This document shows positions 32,621-43,534 of a stretch of DNA of 64,000 nucleotides, piece after piece. The position numbers were made by a program, and so were the translations under genes. The stretch is from Nepenthes gracilis. Taxonomy: Eukaryota; Streptophyta; Magnoliopsida; Caryophyllales; Nepenthaceae. Below the pieces are notes generated by a model that was given only the letters and a program-made list of their open reading frames with translations, ran no database searches and was not told the origin of the DNA. The stretch's first letter is position 1. Every line of letters begins with the position of its first letter. The DNA lies in the NCBI GenBank assembly GCA_033239525.1, contig BSYO01000034.1, positions 1,426,001 to 1,490,000 of the forward strand, in the 5' to 3' direction.

Positions 32621-33428
32621 TGATGCCACTGGATCCGATGACAGTTCGGATTCTCCCGAATAAATGGATGCCGTTCTCGAGTGCGAACCCCGCACACCAC
32701 TAAAGCGAACAAGAGGTCGGCGTTAACGGGCGGGAGGTTGACCTACCGAAACAACACTCCGCCTTCTATCGGTCTCTCAAATATGAATAGTGTGAAGTCC
32801 CGATGTAAGAACGTGAGGTCTTTCTTTATCGGGACGGTAGGAAGGCAGAAAGGGCTCTTTGTTGCCTTGAGGTTGGTTGCGTTGGGTGTTAATTCCGTTA
32901 GATACTTAGTGGTTTTTCCGTAGGGTTTTTCGTATGCCTTTTTGCGTGTTTTTCAAGCCTTTGGAGAAAGGGTTTCTTTATGGCCAAGTGAGGAGGGATC
33001 CCCCTCCTTTGGAAATAAATGCCAATTTCCACGAAGGAATGATTGTTTCCTTGTTAAATCATGACTTTCCAAGTTTACCACCTTCCTTTCCCGTTGCCGG
33101 CCGTTCTCGTATCTTGGCGGGCAAGGAACGTGGAAGATAAATGGCTTGTTGGGTGATGGGTAATGGGCCCATTTCTTTGTAGAAATGTGCTTCTGGGCTT
33201 GGCATTAACGTCTTCGTTGACCGTCCGAGAAATAAATTGGCGGAGCATTGGTGACCGGGCTTTTGGTGAGCCAAGCTTTAAGTAAGACGTTTCTTGAGGC
33301 CAAAAGAGCAATGCAACGGTCAACACCGGGCGTTATCAAGAAGTTGGCCGCCGGGAGAAATGGCAAGGCCGTTGAAGTGGGCCTCCGTTGACCATTCCTT
33401 GGGTCAGCCTGTTGAGGCGTACCCATCA
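32621..33428 (-). repeat. 5' LTR of Tat element 2, deletion-rich
   Basis: 808 bp, TGATG...CATCA. Aligned by eye to the 994-bp left LTR, long identical runs alternate with short gaps and short unrelated fillers such as AATAA or ATAAA. Substitutions within the matching runs are few. Confidence 0.9.
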
Positions 33429-33433
33429 CTAAT
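33429..33433 (+). repeat. Target-site duplication of Tat element 2, right
   Basis: CTAAT, identical to 23894-23898. Confidence 0.9.
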
Positions 33434-33719
33434 ATTCTCAAGAAAGAATATAACCATGAATTCATATATATTATTTATGTGTAATTTGATATTGTTATTC
33501 ATGAAATAGGAGAAAAGGATTAAGGATTTCTTGTTATACTAAGCTCCCATAATTGAATATCAAGGGTAGCGTCCATGGACAGCATTGATCTGCTTGACGG
33601 CATTAACAACACCTCAGCCTATAAGTGAAAGTAACTTCTGATGGGGAAACGGGTGGTGCTAAGCAGCGATGAAAATTCAACGATAATTATTTTTGTATAT
33701 TTTTCTTTTGCTGTAAGTC

Positions 33720-34624
33720 TATACACCTGATGCATATGGTGATTCATGTGCCAACTCTGAAACTCGGCCCATTAAAGGAGGAAAAGTCAAGAAACGAAAG
33801 CCTAATAGAACGCTCTTTTAGTCCAAGATCTAATTGGCACCGTGGTCGACCTAGGGAGCATGACTGGATACCATCCAACAATAAACGGACAATTAGGGCT
33901 ATTCGATGAATTCCCTTGACAGCTGCAACCCCGAATCAATTGACGTCATGACAGCTCAGTGCATATATTCAGACAATGATTACCATAATTTAATCCCATG
34001 ATTGCCCTTACAGCTCAGTAAATGTACGAGAAATACTACCCAATAATTGCAGATCATTCCAGAATGACAATGACATCCCAATAAATATTCTCAAATGACG
34101 GTTACCATATATCACCCACGAGGATCACACAGACAGTGGAGCAAATATACGTAGGCAATTGTCACCAGCCGTGAGCTCTAAGGGAGGTTAGGCCTGCCCT
34201 TGCTCCATAAATACCCCGTCTCCACTACGAGAAAGGGAGGATTGATCAGACCTCAAATTCAGAACATACTCCATATACTCAGGCATTCATATACACTGAG
34301 ATCTCGCAAAGCCACTCTACTGATAAGCACACCCATTGCAAAGCTACTCTATCTACGACTGCACCCATCCTAAAGCCGCTCTTCCTAAAGAGTGCACCTT
34401 TCCAAAAGCCGCTCCTAACTAAGAACGCGACTCGAAACCCAATCCTTCACAATACACTCAATCCCCCTCTCACACTTGCATCCACGCATTCTACATTCCT
34501 CCATCTTTTCTCTATCGAAGAAAGATTTTTAATTGGAGCGTTAATGGATATATCAAGGAATGTGTCCTGTAAACCTTTGATCTCTCATTTGTTGATTATA
34601 GGGTATAAGATTTAGATTCCAACA
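33720..34624 (+). repeat. LTR of a third Tat-like family
   Basis: An AT-balanced U3 with a palindromic TGACGTCA (33941) and two ACAGCTCAGT words is followed by ATAAATA (34207) and a leader with CAAAGC(C/T)(A/G)CTCT and GTGCACC words. The end CCAACA at 34624 corresponds to the LTR end on the other strand at 42598. The left end is not determined and no gag follows, so this is probably a solo or truncated LTR. Confidence 0.6.
33941..33948 (+). promoter_or_regulatory. Palindromic TGACGTCA in LTR U3
   Basis: TGACGTCA is a classic binding site for plant bZIP factors. It lies about 265 bp upstream of the TATA-like site. Such a site could also arise by chance. Confidence 0.35.
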
Positions 34625-35311
34625 GTACAAGGCCCTAATATGATAGCTCGCATTTGGGGTTTGATAAGCCAAGTTTTGATTTGACATTTATAGTTTGATC
34701 AACCGAGTTTAATATATATTTATATTTTATACATTTTCAACCATCTTCTTTTATCCAACTAAAGTATATTTTGACATTCCTTTGGTCTCACATAAATAAA
34801 AGAGATGCAAGATTTATGTAAAAGTAATTGATCCAATAATAGGGCACATAATACACTAAATATAAGAAGATAAATCGCTCATATGCTCCATAGCCTTTAC
34901 AATTATTGACTTGGTTGATCCAACGGTCAAAAAAGTATAGCCGTGTGATGCACCTCTAACTTTGTGAAATCTCCATCGTCATCTTTCTCCCAAATGTTAG
35001 GATAGAGAAATTGTTTAGGACATATAATGAGACTCATGAAGGTCCCTCTGTTAGATTTTGCTTTGTTATTTTAAGGGTTTAGATTATTAAACTAAAAATA
35101 AAAAATAAATATTTATTTTGTATTTTTTATTAAAAATAAATTAATTTATAACTACAAACAAGCAACCAAAAATACTTTTATTGTTGTTGTTGTTGTAATG
35201 GACTACTTCTTGATAAAATATTGGTTGGTCCGACAACTTGTCTTTTAAAAATCAAAACTACTTGCATTGTTAATTCATAATTTCATAATTATCTTCAAAT
35301 TATTCTATTTA
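34625..35311 (+). repeat. S-type AT-rich repeat, copy 1
   Basis: The part at 34690-35170 (for example AAAGTATATTTTGAC and the region around GTGATGCACCTC) matches 39220-39600 and in part 45190-45360. No ORF and no clear terminal repeat was seen; the origin is unknown. Confidence 0.65.
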
Positions 35312-36097
35312 TGTAATACGATGATCCCCATTTGATATATTTTAAATGTATTTAATATTTTAGATTTATTGAATGTGTTGGATTAATTGTATTTTATGAA
35401 ATTTTGAAGTATTTTGATTTGATATTTGACACTCAAGGCTCGCTCGAGCGCAAATTCCAGAGTGTGCCCTGCCCGAGCAGCCCTCGAGTGGCGCTTAAGC
35501 CCAGGGCTACCTGAGAGCTTGCACTTGAGGCATTTGGGTATAAAAGTGCGCATGGATTAGATTTTTGCCATTTTCGTGTAGACGGTGCAATAGCAGAGAG
35601 GAAGAGAAGGAAACAAAGAGAGAGAAAGTGGCAATCGAGCATCTCAAGAGTATCCTTTCGCAGATCAATTGAGTATAACATTAAGGCAAGTATTTGTAAG
35701 CCAAATTCGTGGTCTATTTTCATATCCAGCGATGTTTGAGTATGTTTCGGAGAATTTGTTTGTGTACGTGATTTTTATGCACCCCTCTTGTTTATTGTAT
35801 ATATACATATATATTTTACCTGTTATTTGCTGGATTTTCATTGGTATTGTTGATTTTGGAGGATCTTGCAATTTGAAAAAAAATCAGATATATAAGTATA
35901 TTATGCTTCAGTATGTTATGAAATCATAAACTAGGCCTTACATTAGTCCACATGCATACTACCGAGGGTAGGATCACTACGGGACCATGGTGCTACGACA
36001 CCCGATGTGTTGATATATGTGATTCGAGATATGTGACATTTGGTACCGCTTTCGATAGTGAGGCTTAGTCCTAACTAGTACTATGTGATATGTTGTC
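35312..36097 (+). repeat. Truncated 5' LTR of chromovirus 2
   Basis: Matches the first 500 or so bases of the 3' LTR (from 36981). It has TATAAAA (35539-35545), a GA-rich leader and a GC-type donor-like AAG/GCAAGT at 35686. Confidence 0.8.
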
Positions 36098-36970
36098 TCA
36101 ATTACTGCTTGTTGAGTTTTCTTATAATAATAACTATCAATCGAGTATCAAGGTGGCCCATTTAAAGACTTTATATGGTTGGAGATGTAAGTCTCCTGTC
36201 AATTAGAAATTATTTGGCGATCAAGGACTTTTGGGTGCCGATATTATTCAAGATATAACAGAAAAGAGGAAGATCATTCGGGATCGATTGATGGTTGCGC
36301 AAAGTCGTCAAAAGAGCTACATGGATAGGAGAAGGTCAGATTTGAGATTTGAAGTGGGAGACCATATATTTTAAAGGTTTCTCTAAGGAAATAAATCTCA
36401 CAATTCAGAGTAAAAGGCAAGTTGAAGCCAAGTTGATTGGGACTATTTGAGGTTTTATAGCAAGTTGCAGAGGTAGCCGATGGATTGGCCTTGCCTCCAA
36501 GTCCTGCGGATGGGCATGAGGTGTCCTATGTATTATAGTGAGAAAATATGTGGATGGTCCTTCGTATGTGATTGAGTGTGAGCTATTGCTGATTTCAAGA
36601 AGCTGTTTTTATGTTAAGGTTTTGCCTCAAATTTTGAGATAGAAGGAATCAAGTGTTTGAGAAACAAGATGACCCCTTTGGTTGTGGTGTTTTTGGAAAA
36701 TCTCTTGGCTGAGAAAATGATCCATCCCTTGTGATTAAGTTTGAGACGTTGGAAATTGAAGAAAATTTGTTGTATGTCGAGGACTCTGTTCAGATTTTAA
36801 ACCAAAAGGATCAGACACTGAAAAATAAAGTGATTCCATGATTAAAGTATTATAAAGGAAACACAAAGTTGAAGAAGCAACTTGGGAGCATAAGAGCGAG
36901 ATCCGAGAAAAATATCCTTATTTGTTCGAGAATTAAGGTACATAAATTTTGAGGATAAAATTTTTGTAAG
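36098..36970 (+). pseudogene. Chromovirus 2 integrase end with two chromodomain-like segments
   Basis: The fragment begins LLVEFSYNNNYQSSIK, includes RSDLRFEVGDHIF and then two successive chromodomain-like segments about 163 bp apart: one around GPSYVIECELLL to KVLPQILR (36550-36650) and one from DPSLVIKFETLEIEENLLY to LKNK (36718-36835). The second is followed by VEEATWEHKSEIREKYP and a stop near 36935. The usual element has a single chromodomain here. Both segments carry stops or shifts. Confidence 0.7.
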
Positions 36971-36980
36971 CAGAGGAGAG

Positions 36981-38774
36981 TCGTATTATTCCAATCCCCA
37001 TTTGATATATTTTGGATGCATCTAATATTTTAAGTTTATTGGATTTATTAGATTAATAATATTTCATAAAATTTTAAAGGATTATGATTTGGTGTTCCGT
37101 GCTCAAGGTTTGTCGATCGTGCGCCAGAGGCACAAAAACAAGAAAGTGTGCACCCAATGAGAGTTCGAGGCTCGTAGAGCACAAATTTCAAAGTGTGCCG
37201 AACAACATATTGCAGTATATTTTACCAATTAATCGATGGATTTTCATTAGTATTTGTGATTTTGGAGGGTTTTAAGATTTATGGAAACCCAAAATAATAT
37301 ATATGTATACTGTGTATCTATATATTATGAAACCATGAACAGACCTTTCATTAGTCCACATGCATGCCGCTGGGCTAGGGTCACTATGAGACCATAGTGG
37401 TCCAAGACCCAATGGGTCGATATATGTGATTTAAGATATATGACATTTGGTATTGCTCTCGAAGGGAATGCTTAGTTTTGACGAGGATGTATGTGATATG
37501 TTGTTTTACTTCTGGTAGGAAGGTTGAGACGTGTTATAGCTAACCTAGTCCACTGTATATTTTTAATGCGAACTATCGTAAACAATTAACGAAAACTAAT
37601 ATATTCGGTAATATTAATATATAAATAAACTTGAGGTTGCACCCAAAGTCGCGAGTGACAAAATATAGTAAAAAGTTCCTAATCTATGGGAGACAAGGTA
37701 TATAAATGGCCTTGAATTGCCAACCTAAAATGCAGCCAGGCCTTGAGTTGCCCGCTTAAACGTAGCCAATATAGCTAAAGTTACCGGATGGGTATAACAT
37801 TTCCTTAAGTTCGTCAAATAATCTTTAGTTCTCCAATTGCGTGTATACTTTATATTTCTACATGGATTAGCATTGAACTATGATTGAGATGTGTTTATCC
37901 CACGAATTGGACGATAGAATGTCTCGTATGTATAGATATGTGCAAAGCACGAAACACGTTTTGATTATATATTTTGGTTTTGATTTCCTTTATTTTCTAC
38001 ATATGAGATTATGAGATTTGAATCTGAATGATGGTATGTGTCCCATGCGGATATGGTGATGACTACGGCTTATGCAATGTGACCTCAGATCATGATATAT
38101 TATGATATAATATGATATTGTCTATAAGATTTGACCGGATCGTGATCTGTTATGATTATATCTCAGAGGAATGATTTGATACGGATGATAATTTAGTACA
38201 AGACTATTCCTTAATTTTAAGAAATTTCATAGACCTTGTATTTTATTTTACGTAGTAATGATGTGTTATTCATTTCCTCTAATTTATATGTGCTGTTTTA
38301 TATGTGATGATACTTACTGAGTTTTACACTCATGTTTTCATATTTTATCAATTCAAACTAGTGCATAGATACGTCTGTAGGAGTTCTGCATGATCCTTCG
38401 CGGTGCTATCTATTTGGTGAGTATGGATATTTATATTGGTTATGTTTCAAATCTTAGAGATGCATTATGGTTGTTGTTTCATGGTCAAATGAGGACCATG
38501 GTCTATGTATAAGACATGTTGGAGTTCTAATATTATATTAATGAGTTATCATTGTGTTGAATACCTTCCTTACAATGTTTAGACAGTAAGTCTCTTTTTA
38601 TATTGTCTGAATTTATATCTATTGAGATCCTGTATGGGTTGTTTAATGTTGTGCCTTATGTTATAAATAGATTGTTACGCCCGGGTTTAGATTTTGTCAA
38701 TATTAATGTATTTATGAAATTTTTATATTATGAAAATTATTCTGACCTGCGTATTGTGTCTTAGGGCCGTGACA
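36981..38774 (+). repeat. 3' LTR of chromovirus 2
   Basis: It follows a purine-rich AGAGGAGAG, starts with TCGTATTATTCC (TG altered) and ends TTAGGGCCGTGACA. Length 1794 bp. Compared with the 5' copy it lacks the TATA and leader part. Near its end CAATTCAAACTAG resembles a decayed splice acceptor that is better preserved in other LTRs. Confidence 0.82.
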
Positions 38775-40130
38775 ATTTATCTCTAGAGTAAAAATATCAT
38801 AAGATGAAAAGGTTTGAATATAAATAATCAAACTTAAGATATCAATAGTTGTATCCCAATTGTATATGTGAACATACGAAAATAATAGATGCACTTAGAA
38901 TTATTAGATTAATGATCCAATGATCTAAATTTTAAATTAAAAAATTCAGAAAATATAAAAATAGATTCTTTAAGAAAATTAGTACACTGTAATGCATACT
39001 TTTGAAAAAAAAAATCAACACTTAGGACACCCTTTTTAAAAAAATAACTTATTAAGTAAATTACTTTTTTGAAAACTTTTTTCAATCACATTTGCATCCT
39101 CTATTAAAAAAATTGCTCCCTGTCTTTACTTGACCATGTTTTATACCCTTGCCCTTTTCAAACATGCACTCCAAAGGGGACACTTTTGATACTTAGCAAC
39201 TCGGCAACCGAGTTTAATGTATATTTAATTTATTATACATTTTGACCATCTTTATATAGATAACTAAAGTATATTTTGACCTTTTTTTTATTTTATCAAA
39301 ATAAAAATAGATGTGAGACTTATGTAAAAGCAACTGATCCAATGACAGTATACATAATCACTGAATATAAGTAGATGAATCTCTGATCTGTTCTTTGGCC
39401 TTTACAGTTCTTGTCTTGGTTGATATAACGGCCAAAAAAGTGTGGCCCCATAATGCACCTCCAACTTTGTAAAATCTCTGCCATCGTCTCTCTTCCAAAC
39501 GTGGGGACAGTTACATTGTTTATGACATATAGTGAGACTTGTGTACGTTCTTTCTTTAAATTTTCTTTTATAATTTTAAGGGTTTAGATTAATTGACAAA
39601 ATATATTTACTTTTAAAGTGTTTTAATTATTTGATAAAAAAAAAAGTAAAGATTTATTTTATATATCAATAATTTATTCTAATTTTATCATTTATTTTTT
39701 ATCAACTAATTTAGATTCCTACAAGACATATCCTTAAACCTTTATAACAAATCTACTATATTAGTTAATATGATAATTTTTTTAATATTTATTCCATGCT
39801 TATGTTGGCCCATGCTATATTTTATTTCCCTAATTAATGTACGGGCAAGTGAAATACTATCAAATTTCTAATTTTTCTGTAGTCGTGGATTAGGAGGCCG
39901 CTACCATGCATTCATTGGTGACAGTGCCCTTTCAACTCCTTTGAATCATTGTTTGAATTTTAAATTAAAAAAAAAATTTTAAAATATAAAAATAAATTTT
40001 TTTTATTTTTAATTATAAATATTTTAATATTATAAGAAAAGAATAAAAACATTTATGTATGCTTTTAAAACTTTAAAATATTATAGATAGTTAAATTTCT
40101 ATGATCTGCCGATCACAAAAAAAAAAATGA
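38775..40130 (+). repeat. S-type AT-rich repeat, copy 2
   Basis: The region 38980-40085 matches 44985-45735 along most of its length and 34690-35170 in its central part. Long A and T runs and weak ORFs only. No gene seen. Confidence 0.7.
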
Positions 40131-40131
40131 A

Positions 40132-40440
40132 GGGGCTCCATCACTTGGATTGAGGGGGCGTCCTTCTCCCCCGTGAAGAAGGGGCGTCCTTCTCCCCCAT
40201 GAAGAAGGACCGTCCTTCTCTTGATCTGGGCCGTCGGATATAAAATTCGACGGTTATGTGTTTTGAATGATTAAATTTAAAATCGAACGGTCTACGTTAG
40301 ATTATCCATTCAAAACGTGTGGGCCGTCGGATGTAAAATCTGACGGTTCAGATGAGAAGAAGGACGGTCCTTCTCCACAAGGGAGAAGGACGCCCCCCGG
40401 ATCCCCATCACTTGGGGCGACGGAGCTCCTGTTCCCCGTA
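40132..40440. mobile_element. MITE-like inverted-repeat element
   Basis: GGGGGCGTCCTTCTCCC at 40154 is matched in reverse by GGGAGAAGGACGCCCCC at 40381-40397. The left arm carries an extra direct copy (40180). Inside are paired GGCCGTCGGAT and GACGGTT phrases in opposite sense. CCATCACTTGG occurs just outside both arms. Small size, no ORF and inverted ends suggest a non-autonomous DNA transposon; superfamily not assigned. Confidence 0.6.
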
Positions 40441-40689
40441 CTCAACCTTGTGAAATTATTATATCTCTATGAAAATATTTTTTTTATACGTGATCTACTA
40501 TTAAAAAAATTTTAAGATAAAAATAAATAAATAAAAAGTTTGTCAACTAAGAAAAGATAATCAGTTAGACATATATCATGCTTAAGGAATTACCCAATTG
40601 AAATTCCAAAAGGTCAGTTAAAGAAATGTTTAGTTTGATTGTTCGTCTTCTCGTATTTTGTGTGGGTAGAAAATGGTTTCCATCGCTTA
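40441..40689. other. Unassigned AT-rich spacer
   Basis: No repeat partner elsewhere in the window and no supportable gene. Confidence 0.45.
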
Positions 40690-40775
40690 TACGAATTAAC
40701 AACTCGGATGGAGATTTCTCACAGATGAAGATGCATCATAGGGCCATACTCTTTGGCCATGTCGTCGAAGAAGCA
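40690..40775 (-). pseudogene. Cytochrome P450-like fragment
   Basis: On the minus strand the translation reads DMAKEYGPMMHLHL, a stop (TGA), then EISIRVVNS. This fits the N-terminal block of plant CYP71-clan monooxygenases, where a YGP.MHL.LGE motif is followed by a hydrophobic strand; the stop sits at the usual Gly (GGA to TGA). Upstream the frame is unclear and downstream the similarity ends. It is probably a captured or leftover scrap of a host gene. A chance match cannot be excluded for so short a piece. Confidence 0.45.
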
Positions 40776-41569
40776 CACCATAGCATCACTCTGACCACGA
40801 AAACATTCTGGAGGCTCTGCACAAGGTAATAGATGTTATTTTTACTACCAACTCTGAAAAACTCAAGCAGTATAGGAACGTAAAAGGTCTACAGTCAGGG
40901 TAAGAGAAATATTTCGAACACTGCATCAAATAACGTGTCATTTAAACCATCGATCTAAATTAGCCGATTATCATAATAATGGATTGATAGATAAAATGTT
41001 ACGTTCAAAAACAAAAGTAAAAGCAAAACGCTAAGCTCCATTAGCCGTTGATGGCTCCTGCGGTATCCTACTTCATGCACAGGTGAAGCAGGCCCCTGTT
41101 CGTACACCCAGGCAATCAGATTTCACACCCGATCAACTCCGACCGTTTGAATTCATTCACATTATAAAAAATTAAATTTTAATAAATTTAAATGGTCAAA
41201 TTTTAATAAAAAAAAGATGAGACTCACATTTTCTATACACAAAGCTGGATCCCCGTTCCGGTTGTTGATGGGGCTGGGAATTGGCTGGGGGCACCAACGC
41301 CATCACACATGCGATACTTATAGTGCTGGGGGAGCACGGAACATCGAGGTGCGACCCACCATTGCTTTTGAATTATTTTTTTTTAAATCAATTTTTTTCC
41401 TTTTTAAATTTATTTTCTTTTTCAAAACGCAGTAAAAAAAAAAAAAAAGCTATTTATCAAATGTTTTATTGCTTTTCAAATTAAGCTATAAAAAATTAAG
41501 AGCACATCGCCCTTAGATCAACCGCAAAAGCCACCCGGTACAACCTCAAATCGCCACCGCTCATTCGTC
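40776..41569. other. Unassigned low-copy stretch
   Basis: Contains no match to other parts of the window and no convincing gene. At 41140-41220 AAATTTAAT-type phrases occur in both senses (AATTAAATTTTAATAAATTT), which could be a small MITE, but no clear ends were found. Confidence 0.4.
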
Positions 41570-42560
41570 CTCTTTTGCTCTTCAATGTGAAATTTGTTTT
41601 TGTCGGTGGATTTCAAAAGTTCTTGAAATATGGATTAATCCCCATCACTCCCATCCTTTGTTTATGCAAATTTTGTTTATTGCTTCACTCGATTTAGCGT
41701 ATTATTTTTTTACGGTATAATTATTATCAGATATAACTACATAAGTCATTCATATTTTCTCGTTCAATGAAATTTTTTTATTTTATTTTACGTAAGAATA
41801 ATTTTTAAATGTTTATAAATTTTATAATTAATATTTTATATTTTTTATGACTTTATCTATCCATATATTATTTGATAGTCTGATATTTTAATTTAGAAAA
41901 TATGATTGGTCGTCTTATGAAATTTCTCTTGCTGCTTAATTCCTATGATATTAAAAGGTAGTAATGTTCCTGTCTTGCCTGTTACAATTTTGTAATGTTG
42001 AAAAAAATGTATGCAGTAATATTTCTCTCTTAGCTTTCCCATATCTCATTTCCTGGCCTCATCTTCAGCATTGGAGTTGGTCAATATCAAAATTCACCAA
42101 AGTCTTAAAGTTGGGTTTTTTTAAAAAAAATAAAAGAAATTTTTGCTAGAACAATCCTGTCCGTTGCTTTCCTTTTCATGGCTCCATGATCGTCTAACAA
42201 CTGATCAAAATTTCCAATACCAAGTTGTTAAACGATGGGTAAAGTTTTGATCATTTGCCAATTTTTCAAACATGATGGGGGAAGATTTGACATGCTTTGA
42301 AGACTCAACAGGGCAATTTGTGAACATATTTGATTTGTAAAGGCAAATGTTTATCACCCACAAAAGTGATATACAGCCTGAATGACAAATGGGTTAGAGT
42401 ATCTGCACCATAAGAAAAAAATAAATTTTGTAAAATATGCTAATGATTGATTCTAAGGGGGCCTATCCTTAAGTTTGAAATTCAATTCCAACTCTAGGAC
42501 AAATAGGGATCTAATACGTCTCCAAATTCAAATTATCGAACAAATTAGGGAGCCGCCTGA
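41570..42560 (+). repeat. R-type AT-rich repeat, isolated copy
   Basis: Shares CATTCGTCCTCTTTTG with 56045 and 62918 and then the R landmarks in order: AATGTTGAAAAAAATGTATG, TCATGGCTCCATGA, CAACTGATCAAAATTTCC and GTATCTGCACCATAA. It is the most diverged R copy. Confidence 0.7.
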
Positions 42561-42597
42561 TCTTTTTGATAGATTGAAATGAAGCGAATCCATTTTT

Positions 42598-43520
42598 TGT
42601 TATTCCAAACCTAGATCATATATACAATAACTAACAAATAAGATATTAGATGATAACGGGACTCATTTTTTAATGTGTCTTCCGATATTCAAATTAAAAA
42701 TCTTTCTCAAATGGATAGAAATATATACGGATGACTGAATAATATACAGATGCAAGTTTCAGGGGATTGAGTATTTACAGATGGCAGAGCTCTGATGACT
42801 ATGCTCGGTTAGGGAGCGGCTTTCAAATAAATGGCAGAGCTCTAACAAGTGTGTTCAATTGGGGAGCAACTTTGAGATGGATAGCTGAACTCTAACGAGT
42901 GCGCTTGATTGGGGAGCGATTTTGAGATAAATGATTGAACTTCGATGAGTGCGTTAGGTTAGGGAGTGGCTTTGAGGTGGAGGATTAAACTTCAACAAAT
43001 GTGTTCGATTGAAGAGCGGCTTAGAGAAAGACTATGGCAAAAGGGTGGCTTAGAGGAAGGGTGCCTTTTTGGAAGAGTGGCTCTATATCAAGAGTTGTAC
43101 TCATTAGTCGCCTCTTCCTCTCTGAATTTGTTAGTCTCTCCTAGCCCCCCTCTTCTTGCAAAGGAAGGGAGGTATTTGAAGGGGAGAGTTGGATAGCGGT
43201 TGCTGTAGCATTGTAGGAATAGTAATGAGTGGCCGATAGCATGGCTCTATGGTCCCGACTTGCTAAAGGCATTAGGGTTTATGGTCTCCCGATGAGCTAC
43301 ACTGAGCCAGACGATTAGGGGTGTGGCTACATGGGATTGTCTGTTGAGTTAGAGTTATTAAGGTGCACGCTATTGGGCTGTGTCTAGCGGGTGACTCCAA
43401 GGGCCTGCATCTTACTGGGTGGATCTAGGTTGTGTAGTTTGGGCCTTAAGCATCAAGGAAATTCTTATAGATTGTGGCTTCCAGGGTGCTCTTCCGTTAC
43501 TACTTTGATGACGACATAGA
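42598..43520 (-). repeat. LTR of third Tat-like family, minus strand
   Basis: On the minus strand it ends GGAATAACA at 42598, matching the LTR end at 34624 in layout, and shares its leader words (AAAGCCGCTC, GAGTGCAC). A weak TATA-like CAAATACC lies near 43173. It lies downstream of the truncated pol fragment at 43535-44790, so it is the 3' LTR of that copy. The right end is approximate. Confidence 0.65.
42783..43020 (-). repeat. 50-bp tandem repeat in Tat LTR leader
   Basis: Five units with an exact 50-bp spacing of their start words (at 42791, 42841, 42891, 42941 and 42991), each with a GAGCGGCTTTGAGAT-like and a CTAACGAGTGCGCT-like part. The plus-strand relative at 34310-34440 has a shorter, irregular version. 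Confidence 0.88.
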
Positions 43521-43534
43521 AGTGTCTAACTTAT

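Larger units (their letters stand above)
23899..33428 (-). mobile_element. Tat-lineage retrotransposon 2, complete with CTAAT flanks
   Basis: The element is 9530 bp long with LTRs at both ends (TGATG...CATCA) and CTAAT on both sides. A primer site TTGGCGCCATCTGG next to the right LTR shows that it reads on the minus strand. Its order is 5' LTR, gag, protease, RT, RNase H, integrase, a spacer with tandem repeats, an antisense ORF and the 3' LTR, the same plan as element 1. From about 26.7 kb to the right end the coding parts contain very many one- to few-base deletions, so no long frame survives. Confidence 0.92.
35312..38774 (+). mobile_element. Chromovirus 2, internally deleted, ATTTA flanks
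   Basis: The element begins TGTAATACGATG, ends GGGCCGTGACA, and has ATTTA on both sides (35307-35311 and 38775-38779). The 5' LTR stops near 36097 and is fused straight to the middle of integrase, so the rest of the LTR, gag, protease, RT and RNase H are gone. The chromodomain end and 3' LTR remain. The intact flanks show the deletion happened inside an inserted copy, or a deleted copy transposed. Confidence 0.88.

Noticed and set aside
40267..40515. 82-codon ORF across the MITE-like element
   Set aside because: It spans the inverted repeat arm and outside DNA and has no recognisable domain.
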